From: Lysinibacillus sphaericus
Lineage (GTDB): Bacteria > Bacillota > Bacilli > Bacillales_A > Planococcaceae
NCBI RefSeq assembly: GCF_001629735.1
Contig: NZ_CP015224.1
Span: 2,418,001 to 2,482,000 of the forward strand
Direction of reading: 5' to 3'
DNA: 64,000 nucleotides
Below are positions 9,283 through 16,791 of this stretch, piece by piece; position 1 is the stretch's first letter; every line of letters begins with the position of its first letter. The notes under the pieces are model-generated. The model ran no database searches and was not told where the DNA came from. It saw only the letters and a list, made by a program, of their open reading frames with translations. Position numbers and translations under genes: made by a program.

Positions 9283-9603
9283 TTACTCCCCTTTGATTCG
9301 TTCATATAATTCAATCATTTCCTGTGCTAAATCCCGAAATGTAATAGCGTTCATTAAATGATCCTGCGCATGAATTAATAACATCGATACTTCGACTTTT
9401 TCTCCCCTTGCCTCTTGTGATAATAAACCTGTTTGAGAATGGTGCGCCTCAATCAATGCCTCATTCGCTAATTTAATCTTTTCCTTTGCTTCGTCTATCT
9501 GTCCCTTTTTTGCCAGTTGAAGAGCTTCCATGCATTCACTTTTTGTATGACCACTATGAACAATAAGCCCCATAATGGATTCCATTAATGCTGTTTCTTC
9601 CAT
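9283..9603 (-). CDS. PTS lactose/cellobiose-specific IIA component
   Basis: Cytoplasmic all-helical IIA protein of 106 residues, the usual LacF/CelC length. The phosphorylated histidine is H78 in I-H-A-Q-D-H, and the trimer-buried aspartate follows at 81. It takes phosphate from HPr and passes it to the IIB cysteine. It lies 16 bp after IIB and 40 bp before IIC in the same operon, behind an AAAGGAG site. Confidence 0.92.
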   Translation of the reverse strand: MEETALMESIMGLIVHSGHTKSECMEALQLAKKGQIDEAKEKIKLANEALIEAHHSQTGLLSQEARGEKVEVSMLLIHAQDHLMNAITFRDLAQEMIELYERIKGE

Positions 9604-9619
9604 CCCCTTCGAGTCTCCT

Positions 9620-9931
9620 TTAACCTATTAATTGTAATGCTTGCTGCAAGACTTTTTCTCCATTCATCATGCCGTAATCTGCCATATTAATGACATCGAT
9701 TGGGAAATCCATGCCCTTGAATTTTGTTTCATACGAGCCCTTTAAATAGCGTACTTGAGGACCTAATAACAGCACATCAGCTTTTTTAGTCGCCAGTACT
9801 TTTTCAACTTCCCCTTCTGCAATTGCATAAATATCTGCCTCAATATTTTGCTCTTGTGCAGCTTTTTGCATCTTTGATACTAATAAACTAGTACTCATAC
9901 CGGCTACACACACTAACATAATATTTTTCAT
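9620..9931 (-). CDS. PTS lactose/cellobiose-specific IIB component
   Basis: Cytoplasmic IIB protein of 103 residues. The phosphocysteine is C8 in V-C-V-A-G-M-S-T-S-L, followed by the P-loop-like turn of the family. The frame is open 27 codons further upstream, but the ATG at 9929-9931 is preceded by AAGGAG at 9-nt spacing and gives the canonical N-terminus M-K-N-I-M-L-V-C. It is the first gene of the IIB-IIA-IIC-mupG-kinase operon. Just upstream are a promoter whose spacer contains a NagR-type palindrome and a cre-like box. Confidence 0.92.
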   Translation of the reverse strand: MKNIMLVCVAGMSTSLLVSKMQKAAQEQNIEADIYAIAEGEVEKVLATKKADVLLLGPQVRYLKGSYETKFKGMDFPIDVINMADYGMMNGEKVLQQALQLIG

Positions 9932-9961
9932 TCGTAACACTCCTTTTTTCATTTTCCAATC

Positions 9962-9976
9962 GTGTAATCGCTTACT
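9962..9976 (-). promoter_or_regulatory. Candidate catabolite-responsive element (cre) of the PTS operon
   Basis: GTGTAATCGCTTACT matches the relaxed CcpA consensus WTGNAANCGNWNNCW at all but the first base. It sits at or just after the expected transcription start, where CcpA usually represses. Confidence 0.5.
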
Positions 9977-9983
9977 TAATTTG

Positions 9984-10012
9984 AGAATAGCACCTATTGG
10001 TATATACCACAA
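9984..10012 (-). promoter_or_regulatory. Sigma-A-type promoter of the PTS-mupG operon
   Basis: On the minus strand TTGTGG (10007-10012) and TATTCT (9984-9989) are separated by exactly 17 bp. The spacer holds most of the NagR-type operator, so repressor and RNA polymerase could not bind together. Confidence 0.6.
9998..10009. promoter_or_regulatory. NagR (dre-type) operator, PTS operon
   Basis: TGGTATATACCA is a perfect 12-bp palindrome. It has the half-site TGGTAT seen in Bacillus NagR/YvoA dre sites and in the site upstream of nagA in this window. It lies between the -35 and -10 boxes. Confidence 0.65.
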
Positions 10013-10158
10013 TATGTTTTTTACAGTAATTTTCTACTTTTAGAACTATTTACAAAATTGGGCTATTGTTCTTGTATAGAAAAATAAACGATTCTACTTA
10101 TCTGGTATAGTCCACAAAAGAATTCAAAAAAATTTTAATATTCCTGACTATTCATTCC

Positions 10159-11334
10159 TTAAAAATATTCATAAAATGCTGGTTTTTCGGTAGATAATGC
10201 CCACTGCCAATGCTGAATAATCTTCTTATCTATAGGTTGATTTGCATACATAACAGCTTCTTTTACTGACAGATAGCCCACCATCATTGCTGAAAAAAGA
10301 TTAATTGGTAATGTTAACATATGCATGTCAATGATCGAATTTGTCTTAATTATTGAGACATGACCACTTTTATTTATTTCATAGATTTGTTCATTCCACT
10401 GACAAAACTTATCTTCAATACGGACATACAACGTTTCATGAATATCCTTCCAAGGATATTGCTGCATAAATGCATAAACATCGACTACTCTGACCATTAC
10501 ATCCTGTTTAACTTCCTTTTTAAATTGTGGCTCTTCGAAATAAAAGCCAAATGGCATATGGTTGGAAGTAACCCCTTTAATACTACTAACACTCGCTGCA
10601 TGAGATGTTATGTAACGCCACATTGCTTGCTCTGCTGAATAATTTGCTACAATAAAATCCTGAATTTCAAACGTATTATGCTGAATCGTATATCGGATAT
10701 ATCCCTCTACATAATCCTCGTTTAAATAGGCAGCAAAATGACTATCTGGGCTCCTTCTTTCAATTCTTTTCCACCATGCATCATCTCGGATCATACCACC
10801 ATTTTGAGAGATAGCCATTGCCTGTTGAAAATCCTTGATCCTCTCGAAAAGCTCGGAGTCTGGCCATTCAAAGCTCATCCGTTTAATGACATCTAATTGC
10901 CTTCCCAATGAAGGAAACATTGATTGTGGTATTGTGTAATATAACTTCTCGAAGAACAGCTCCCATCCGAAATGACGGTAGAAGGATACAGAGAAAGGGG
11001 CTAATACAGAAATGGTCTGCCCATTCTCACGCATATTTCGTAGGGCTTCTATCATCAGTCTTTTTATAATTCCCTGCTGACGATACTCCGGATATGTAGC
11101 GACAAACCCTATGCCCCCCATTTTGTAGCTGATACCGTGCACGGTCATATTAAGTGGTAGGATTAATAGCTGCCCCACCACCTTTTTGGCATCATAGGCA
11201 CCTAGTGTTGTACTATGCTCGATCCAATAATGAAAATCCTCTCTACGTGGCCCTATATATTTATTTGGAAAACAATAATCCCGTAATTGATGAATCTGCT
11301 CATAATCATTCGGTGAAATGATACGAATGTCCAA
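10159..11334 (-). CDS. GNAT family N-acetyltransferase, Eis-like
   Basis: Protein of 391 residues with the layout of Eis-type acetyltransferases: an N-terminal GNAT domain (about 1-140) containing the acetyl-CoA loop Y-R-Q-Q-G-I near residue 85, a second GNAT-like domain, and a C-terminal SCP2-like domain. Such enzymes acetylate amino groups on small molecules or peptides; the substrate here is unknown. It lies between the nagA-nagR-SIS-HPr unit and the PTS promoter, same strand, 109 bp after the HPr gene. It could be read through from that unit. A role in amino-sugar metabolism is possible but unproven. Confidence 0.8.
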   Translation of the reverse strand: MDIRIISPNDYEQIHQLRDYCFPNKYIGPRREDFHYWIEHSTTLGAYDAKKVVGQLLILPLNMTVHGISYKMGGIGFVATYPEYRQQGIIKRLMIEALRNMRENGQTISVLAPFSVSFYRHFGWELFFEKLYYTIPQSMFPSLGRQLDVIKRMSFEWPDSELFERIKDFQQAMAISQNGGMIRDDAWWKRIERRSPDSHFAAYLNEDYVEGYIRYTIQHNTFEIQDFIVANYSAEQAMWRYITSHAASVSSIKGVTSNHMPFGFYFEEPQFKKEVKQDVMVRVVDVYAFMQQYPWKDIHETLYVRIEDKFCQWNEQIYEINKSGHVSIIKTNSIIDMHMLTLPINLFSAMMVGYLSVKEAVMYANQPIDKKIIQHWQWALSTEKPAFYEYF

Positions 11335-11405
11335 AAAACCACCCCTTTAAAAAACTGAATATTCTTATAATTCAATAGCTATAATCTGTTAAATGAGATT
11401 CATCT

Positions 11406-11431
11406 GCAGTGGCTTGAAAAGAAACCACTGC
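11406..11431. repeat. Hairpin between the HPr gene and the GNAT gene
   Basis: GCAGTGG (11406-11412) pairs with CCACTGC (11425-11431). Neither side carries a proper T run, so it may reduce read-through or protect mRNA ends rather than terminate fully. Confidence 0.5.
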
Positions 11432-11443
11432 TTGCTTGAATCC

Positions 11444-11713
11444 TTAAAGCTCTTCTCCTATTTCCTTCGACACCATAATGTCTGTTATTGTTTGAAATAA
11501 TTTTTCAACGTCTGAACCATCTGCTGAAATTTCCACTACACTTCCTGGTTTAACCCCAAGTGACATGACGCCCATAATAGACTTTAAATTTACTGCCTTC
11601 TCTTGAAAAGTTAAGGTAATGTCACTTTCGAATGGTGTAACCGCAGTGACAAGTAATGCAGCGGGCCTTGCATGTATTCCTTCTGGTGTCGTAATTTTAT
11701 ACATTTTCTTCAT
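11444..11713 (-). CDS. HPr family phosphocarrier protein
   Basis: Small cytoplasmic phosphocarrier of 89 residues. The Enzyme I-phosphorylated histidine is present at H14 in G-I-H-A-R-P, and the HPr-kinase serine is at S45 in L-K-S-I-M-G-V. It therefore resembles a full HPr and not Crh, which lacks the histidine. It is the last gene of the nagA-nagR-SIS-HPr unit, 18 bp after the SIS gene, behind GGAGG at 8-nt spacing. In Bacillus the housekeeping ptsH is next to ptsI; no ptsI is present here, so this is probably an additional HPr serving the amino-sugar PTS. Confidence 0.88.
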   Translation of the reverse strand: MKKMYKITTPEGIHARPAALLVTAVTPFESDITLTFQEKAVNLKSIMGVMSLGVKPGSVVEISADGSDVEKLFQTITDIMVSKEIGEEL

Positions 11714-11730
11714 TCACAACGCCTCCATTT

Positions 11731-12450
11731 TCATGTGAAATCTATCCGATCTTGATAATTGGCAATCATTATCTCATTATGTGACCAATCGGAGTCTACA
11801 TTATTGCTAACAAAAATGGGCAGCTCGGTTGAAGTCTTTGCAATTTCTTCAATAACTTCGCTGAATAAAGCATTCAATAGCAGCGAACCGATAACTGTCG
11901 ATGCAGGTGCATATTGCATGTTTTGTGCATGTAGAACACCATCGCCAATAGGTATATGAGTATTAATAACGTGATCTACCACTTCTTCCAGTCGTAGCCC
12001 ACTGTGATGACGTGTAGCCTGCTCTCTATATTCAAGTGATTGGAGAGAGAGGACTAATACGTTAGCATTTTTGGCTAATAGAGCAGCATCAATCGGTGCT
12101 GAATTTCTTCCAGAAGTTGAAATCACAATGCAAATATCATTTTCACGAAAGTCAAATTGCTTTTTATGTTGTTCAATAATTGCTGGGTCCTTTTCATTAA
12201 TTGAAGAGGCTATGGCACCTGCATGTAATGCTAGAGGCTCAATAAAAATCGGACGAACAGGTACTAAACCTCCCGCACGGTAAAAGGCCTCCTGTGCTAA
12301 TAGCTGTGAATGACCACAACCAAATAATTGGATAATCCCACCTTTTTGAAGGCGTTGCACAATAATTTGTGCTGCTTCTTTTATACAAGCAGACTCCTTC
12401 TCCTTCACAACGTGGATCAGCTTTTCAATTTCAGTAAAATATGCATCCAT
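11731..12450 (-). CDS. SIS-domain sugar-phosphate protein (UPF0309/COG4821 type)
   Basis: Single SIS-domain protein of 239 residues, predicted to bind a sugar phosphate. The motif F-G-C-G-H-S-Q near residue 40 and the phosphate-binding I-S-T-S-G-R-N-S near 110 are visible. It resembles the UPF0309 family of unassigned phosphosugar isomerase-like proteins, not classic MurQ, although MurQ also uses an SIS fold. A GTG seven codons earlier opens the frame. The ATG at 12448-12450 is chosen because AAGGTGAT lies directly upstream, overlapping the end of nagR. The context (MupG, NagA, NagR) suggests it acts on MurNAc-6-P or GlcN-6-P. This is inference. Confidence 0.8.
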   Translation of the reverse strand: MDAYFTEIEKLIHVVKEKESACIKEAAQIIVQRLQKGGIIQLFGCGHSQLLAQEAFYRAGGLVPVRPIFIEPLALHAGAIASSINEKDPAIIEQHKKQFDFRENDICIVISTSGRNSAPIDAALLAKNANVLVLSLQSLEYREQATRHHSGLRLEEVVDHVINTHIPIGDGVLHAQNMQYAPASTVIGSLLLNALFSEVIEEIAKTSTELPIFVSNNVDSDWSHNEIMIANYQDRIDFT

Positions 12451-12454
12451 ATAA

Positions 12455-13189
12455 TCACCTTTTAATTTCACTTATAAATTTGTAGCGATCAGCACGATAC
12501 GTACTACGTACAAGCTCAAACGGTCGACCGTCAGATAAATAACTCGTACGTTTAATAATTAAAACAGGTGCTGTTTGATTAATCTGCAAAAACTTACCAT
12601 CCTCTTTAGACACAATAGCTGCTTCCATTTGTTGAACGGCATTACCAATTTTTTGATGGAACTTCGCCTCAATTAATGCATAGAGAGAGCCCATTATTTG
12701 CTTCTCATCTAACTCCGGATATACTTTCACAGGTATATATGTTTTTTCAATCGCCATTGGTTGTGAATCGGCATTTCTTATTCGTACGACATAAAATACT
12801 TCTTCTCCTGGCTCCATCATTAAATCCCTTGCGATATCCACAGGTGGTATGATTTTTTCAAATCGTAACACTTTACTACTTGGTTCCATCCCTCTTGCTC
12901 GCATATCCTCAGTAAAACTTGTTAAGCCTTTTAACGGCTGCTCCAATTTTGGATTGGCAACATAGGTACCTCTTCCTTTTTCACGATATAACAAACCGCT
13001 ATTCACTAGATTAGTAATGGACTGACGAACAGTCATTCTACTAACATCAAATTGTGCAGAAAGCTCTCGTTCTGAAGGTATTGTCTCACCAATTTTGTAC
13101 TCTTCTAAATAAATTCGTTGTTTAATAATCTCTTCTATTTGTATATAGATAGGTATATGAGAATTTTTCTCTAACAATTCTTGCACCAT
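12455..13189 (-). CDS. nagR: GntR/HutC-family repressor, NagR (YvoA)-like
   Basis: Regulator of 244 residues with an N-terminal GntR winged helix (about 10-78, with recognition segment S-R-M-T-V-R-Q-S) and a C-terminal UTRA effector domain (about 95-238). That is the HutC-subfamily layout of NagR, which binds GlcN-6-P or GlcNAc-6-P. It lies 14 bp after nagA and its stop codon overlaps the ribosome binding site of the SIS gene, so it is part of that operon and autoregulated. Palindromes of the NagR type precede nagA and the PTS operon, supporting the assignment over MurR or other GntR proteins. Confidence 0.87.
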   Translation of the reverse strand: MVQELLEKNSHIPIYIQIEEIIKQRIYLEEYKIGETIPSERELSAQFDVSRMTVRQSITNLVNSGLLYREKGRGTYVANPKLEQPLKGLTSFTEDMRARGMEPSSKVLRFEKIIPPVDIARDLMMEPGEEVFYVVRIRNADSQPMAIEKTYIPVKVYPELDEKQIMGSLYALIEAKFHQKIGNAVQQMEAAIVSKEDGKFLQINQTAPVLIIKRTSYLSDGRPFELVRSTYRADRYKFISEIKR

Positions 13190-13203
13190 CCTTATCGCCT
13201 CAT

Positions 13204-14364
13204 TTATGATTTCTCAAATACAACTTTACCTCGACAAATAGTTTTTTGCACATTTAATTTTCGATCAAGCAATACAAAATCTGCATCAAAACCTTCTTTA
13301 ATTCGTCCTTTTTTGGTCAACCCTAACTGCTCAGCAGCATTCGTAGAGGACATGGCAACTATTTCTTGAAGTGAACAATTTGTAACAGCCTTCATATTTT
13401 TTACTGCCTGCTCCATCGTTAAAATACTCCCAGCTAATGCTCCGTTTGCTAAATGAGCACCTTTTTCGCTCACGAACACGGTTTGCCCGCCTAAATCATA
13501 TTCGCCATATATTAACCCTTTCGCACGCATTGCATCTGTAATAAGTATAATGCCCTTTGCACCCTTCATACGATATGCTAACATCACTGATTGAGGATGA
13601 CTATGCACAAAATCGACAATAAGTTCAACCTTAATTTTGTCGTCTAGTAATGCTCCTCCCACAACACCAGGGTCACGATGGTGAAAGGGTCGCATTTGAT
13701 TATATAAATGAGTGACCTGATTTACACCCAAAGCTACTGCCTTTTGTACTTCCTCTATTGAAGCATCAGAGTGACCAATTGATGGAATGACATGAAAGTT
13801 CATTAGTGCTTCAAGAAATGTAAAGCCGCCCTCTATTTCTGGTGCCATCGTGATTTGTCTTATTTGATAGTTACTAATGTTTTGCCAATGAGCAAATTGC
13901 TCAATCGTAGGACTAATCATGTAAGCTACTGGCTGAGCACCAGCACGTATTTTCGAAACAAATGGACCCTCCACATGTATGCCCAATAAATTGGCTTCCC
14001 CTACATTACGATGGAATTTTGCTACATTCATTAAAGCGCTTTCAATTTTACCAATGGATTGTGTCATCGTTGTGGCAAGAAAACTTGTAACACCTTCTTG
14101 CACTAAAGAACGAGCTATGGCATGTAAGGACTGTTGAGTAGCATCCATCGTATCATGACCAGCTGAACCATGAATATGCATATCAATAAAACCTGGGAGC
14201 AGAAGCCAATCCTTAGCTGTACCATCTATATATTGAGCGGCTTCCATTTTAAAGTTGCGGCCAATTTGGGCAATTTCACCATCCTGAATATAGATATCAC
14301 CCTCAAATGGTCTTCCCTCAGGATTAATCATTGTGACATGGGAGATTAATAGCGCATCCTTCAA
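13204..14364 (-). CDS. nagA: N-acetylglucosamine-6-phosphate deacetylase
   Basis: Amidohydrolase of 386 residues that converts GlcNAc-6-P to GlcN-6-P and acetate in the cytoplasm. Metal-site motifs are visible: H-I-H-G near residue 62, H-V-E-G-P-F near 130, G-H-S-D-A near 193, and the catalytic aspartate in I-T-D-A-M-R near 275. Translation starts at TTG 14362-14364 with GGAGG 7 nt upstream. It is the first gene of the unit nagA-nagR-SIS-HPr. No nagB (GlcN-6-P deaminase) follows, unlike the common nagAB-nagR order, so the deaminase is elsewhere or replaced. Confidence 0.93.
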   Translation of the reverse strand: MKDALLISHVTMINPEGRPFEGDIYIQDGEIAQIGRNFKMEAAQYIDGTAKDWLLLPGFIDMHIHGSAGHDTMDATQQSLHAIARSLVQEGVTSFLATTMTQSIGKIESALMNVAKFHRNVGEANLLGIHVEGPFVSKIRAGAQPVAYMISPTIEQFAHWQNISNYQIRQITMAPEIEGGFTFLEALMNFHVIPSIGHSDASIEEVQKAVALGVNQVTHLYNQMRPFHHRDPGVVGGALLDDKIKVELIVDFVHSHPQSVMLAYRMKGAKGIILITDAMRAKGLIYGEYDLGGQTVFVSEKGAHLANGALAGSILTMEQAVKNMKAVTNCSLQEIVAMSSTNAAEQLGLTKKGRIKEGFDADFVLLDRKLNVQKTICRGKVVFEKS

Positions 14365-14426
14365 AATTTCACCTCCAGCTAAATATTAAAAGCTCTGAGG
14401 AATTTTCAACATCCTCTTCAAGGTAT

Positions 14427-14442
14427 AGTTGTCTATACCAAT
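14427..14442. promoter_or_regulatory. NagR (dre-type) operator, nagA operon
   Basis: The minus strand reads ATTGGTATAGACAACT, which to my recollection is identical to a published Bacillus subtilis NagR/YvoA site. It overlaps a perfect inverted repeat GGTATAG/CTATACC (14422-14428 and 14433-14439) and sits directly after the nagA -10 box. Confidence 0.72.
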
Positions 14443-14469
14443 TATATGCCGATTTACCAAAAATATAAA
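14441..14469 (-). promoter_or_regulatory. Promoter of the nagA operon
   Basis: Minus-strand -10 TATAAT (14441-14446) with a weak -35 TTTATA (14464-14469) at 17 bp. The NagR palindrome covers the start site. Confidence 0.55.
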
Positions 14470-14576
14470 GCTGTTTTTTCTATTTTCTAAATTTTTCATT
14501 CATTATATTTAATTCTTTGAAATCATTCTGAAAAAACTAATACGCCTGCATGGTAGGTATATATTCATTTTCACAT

Positions 14577-14607
14577 AAAAAAGGAGCTTTTTTATCAGCC
14601 CCTTTTC
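14577..14607 (-). terminator. Terminator of 6S RNA transcript
   Basis: Minus-strand stem AAAAGGGGCT with AGCTCCTTTT (one G-U pair), followed by a T run. It lies about 20 nt after the closing stem of the 6S RNA. Confidence 0.85.
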
Positions 14608-14623
14608 AATCCTATGTATAGGA

Positions 14624-14822
14624 CGAATCCCAATTGTGCCGTAATGCCAAGAAACATTCGTTTTGAACCCGCAATTTGCAGGGGGGTGCCCGCTTTGCAG
14701 CTTTAAACGTCCCGCTCCGCTAGGGGCATGTTTGCGACTACAAAATGAAGGCTCCCGATTCGTTAGTGTTCGGTCAAAACTTTGAAGTAGAATTAGCAGT
14801 TAGACAAACACATCAGGATTCG
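14624..14822 (-). ncRNA. ssrS: 6S RNA (bsrA/6S-1 type)
   Basis: About 199 nt, non-coding, in the aspS-tcdA interval where Bacillus carries 6S-1 RNA. The 5' end (CGAATCCTGATGTG on the minus strand) contains the TCCTGATGTGTT stretch I recall from Bacillus bsrA, and pairs with the 3' end (CACAATTGGGATTCG) to form the closing stem. The interior consists of long imperfect helices separated by an unpaired middle, the open-complex mimic that sequesters sigma-A RNA polymerase in stationary phase. A terminator follows. It explains most of the 596-bp gap between nagA and aspS. Exact ends are inferred from pairing. Confidence 0.85.
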
Positions 14823-14900
14823 TATTACAGTTATCATAGCATTACTTTTCTGATAATTCAAACGATTATATCTAATAATCTATGATTTCTTGAAAAACGC

Positions 14901-14950
14901 AAAAAATACCTAGATTCCCAACATTTTTTGCTAGGAAATCCAGGTATTTC
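14901..14950 (-). terminator. Terminator of aspS
   Basis: Long minus-strand hairpin, outer stem AAATACCT/AGGTATTT with an inner GATTTCC/GGGAATC part, ending in a T run. It lies just after the aspS stop codon. Confidence 0.85.
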
Positions 14951-14960
14951 GTATTATTAA

Positions 14961-16730
14961 TTATTTTCTAAATGGTTTAATCGCCAAACTCAACTCGCTT
15001 AGTTGCTCAGGAGATACTTCGCTTGGTGCCTCTGTCATTAAGCAGCTTGCACTTGCTGTTTTTGGGAATGCAATTGTATCACGTAAATTGTGACGGCCTG
15101 CTAAAAGCATCACAAAGCGATCAAGACCAAATGCAAGTCCAGCATGTGGTGGCACGCCATATTCAAATGCTTCTAATAAGAAACCAAATTGAGCTTGAGC
15201 TTCTTCTTCTGAGAAACCAAGTAATTCAAACATTTTTTCTTGTAGGTCACGTTCGTAAATACGTAGTGAACCACCACCAAGCTCATAGCCGTTTAATACG
15301 ATATCATATGCCTGTGCACGAACAGCTGATGGATCTGTATCCATTAACGGAATATCCTCGTCAAACGGACGTGTAAATGGATGGTGAGCCGCATAATAAC
15401 GACCGTCCTCCTCAGAGTATTCAAATAATGGCCAGTCTGTAATCCATAGGAATGCAAATTGTGATTCATCGATTAAATCTAAGTCTTGACCTAATTTCGT
15501 ACGAAGTGCCCCTAAAGAAGCTGCTACAACAGATGCTTTATCCGCAACGAATACTAGAATATCGCCAACTTCCGCACCCATTCGTTCGATTAATGCTGCC
15601 GCTAACGCCTCATCGAAGAATTTTGCGATTGGACCATTTAAGCCTTCCTCTGTTACCTTTAACCAAGCAAGACCTTTTGCGCCGTAAATACCTACGAACT
15701 TAGTTAGTTCATCCATATCTTTACGGGAATATTTGTCAGCTGCACCTTTAATATTGATACTTTTTACTTGTTTTCCTTGTGCCACTGTATCAGCAAACAC
15801 CTTGAAACCACAGCCTTCAAAAACATCATTTAAAGCCACTAATTCTAATCCAAAACGTACATCTGGTTTATCAGAACCATAGCGATCCATGGCTTCTTGG
15901 TACTTCATGCGTTGGAATGGTGCAGGGATATCAATCCCTTTCACTTCTTTCATCACTGCTTGGATTAATCGCTCGTTCATTTCTAAAACTTCCTCTTGTG
16001 TTAAGAAGCTTGTTTCAATGTCCACCTGTGTAAACTCAGGTTGACGGTCAGCACGTAAGTCCTCATCTCGGAAGCAACGTGCAATTTGGAAATACTTCTC
16101 AAAGCCAGCAACCATTAATAATTGTTTAAATAGCTGTGGAGATTGCGGTAACGCATAAAATTCGCCTTCATGGACACGGGATGGCACTAAATAGTCACGA
16201 GCACCCTCTGGCGTTGATTTTGTTAAAATTGGAGTTTCGACCTCTAGGAAACCTTCGTTTTGCAAGAAGTTACGGATTGTACGTGTAACATCAGAACGCA
16301 TTTTGAAAGTATCAAACATAACTGGACGACGAAGGTCAAGATAACGGTATTTTAAACGTAAATCTTCTGATACGTCTGTACGATCTTCAATTTGGAATGG
16401 TGTAGTTTTTGCTGTATTAATGACGACTAATCGCGTGGCTTCCACTTCGATTTTACCATTTGGGACATTCGGGTTGATTTGGTCCTCTGTACGTAGGATA
16501 ACTGTCCCTTCTATTTCAATTACATACTCACTACGCACTTTATCCGCTAATGCATGCGCTTCTGCAACGTCTGGACTAAAGACAACTTGTGTAATACCTG
16601 TACGGTCACGTAAATCAATGAAAATTAATCCACCAAGGTCACGACGACGCTGTACCCATCCTTTTAATACGACTTTTTCGCCTTGTAACGTTTCTGAAAG
16701 CTCGTTACTAGCATGTGTTCTAGTAGCCAT
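14961..16730 (-). CDS. aspS: Aspartyl-tRNA synthetase
   Basis: Class II aminoacyl-tRNA synthetase of 589 residues charging tRNA-Asp. It has an N-terminal OB-fold anticodon domain (about 1-105), motif 2 [14 protein letters not shown] near residue 220, a bacterial GAD insertion domain (about 300-415), and motif 3 G-L-A-F-G-L-D-R near 535. The length is typical for the bacterial-type enzyme. It lies 61 bp after hisS on the same strand and is expected to be co-transcribed under the hisS T-box. Confidence 0.97.
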   Translation of the reverse strand: MATRTHASNELSETLQGEKVVLKGWVQRRRDLGGLIFIDLRDRTGITQVVFSPDVAEAHALADKVRSEYVIEIEGTVILRTEDQINPNVPNGKIEVEATRLVVINTAKTTPFQIEDRTDVSEDLRLKYRYLDLRRPVMFDTFKMRSDVTRTIRNFLQNEGFLEVETPILTKSTPEGARDYLVPSRVHEGEFYALPQSPQLFKQLLMVAGFEKYFQIARCFRDEDLRADRQPEFTQVDIETSFLTQEEVLEMNERLIQAVMKEVKGIDIPAPFQRMKYQEAMDRYGSDKPDVRFGLELVALNDVFEGCGFKVFADTVAQGKQVKSINIKGAADKYSRKDMDELTKFVGIYGAKGLAWLKVTEEGLNGPIAKFFDEALAAALIERMGAEVGDILVFVADKASVVAASLGALRTKLGQDLDLIDESQFAFLWITDWPLFEYSEEDGRYYAAHHPFTRPFDEDIPLMDTDPSAVRAQAYDIVLNGYELGGGSLRIYERDLQEKMFELLGFSEEEAQAQFGFLLEAFEYGVPPHAGLAFGLDRFVMLLAGRHNLRDTIAFPKTASASCLMTEAPSEVSPEQLSELSLAIKPFRK

Positions 16731-16791
16731 TGTTAAATTCCTCCAAAATAAATTCGATTATGTAGCATTCAACGAGAAATGCCATCTTTGT

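Noticed and set aside
11731-12450. Annotation of the SIS protein as MurQ
   Set aside because: The length (239 versus about 300 residues) and motifs fit the UPF0309 family better; MurQ-like function is kept only as a hypothesis.
14577-14822. GC-rich gap near aspS considered as a tRNA cluster or riboswitch
   Set aside because: No cloverleaf or CCA end is visible, and the pairing of both ends and the position fit 6S RNA.
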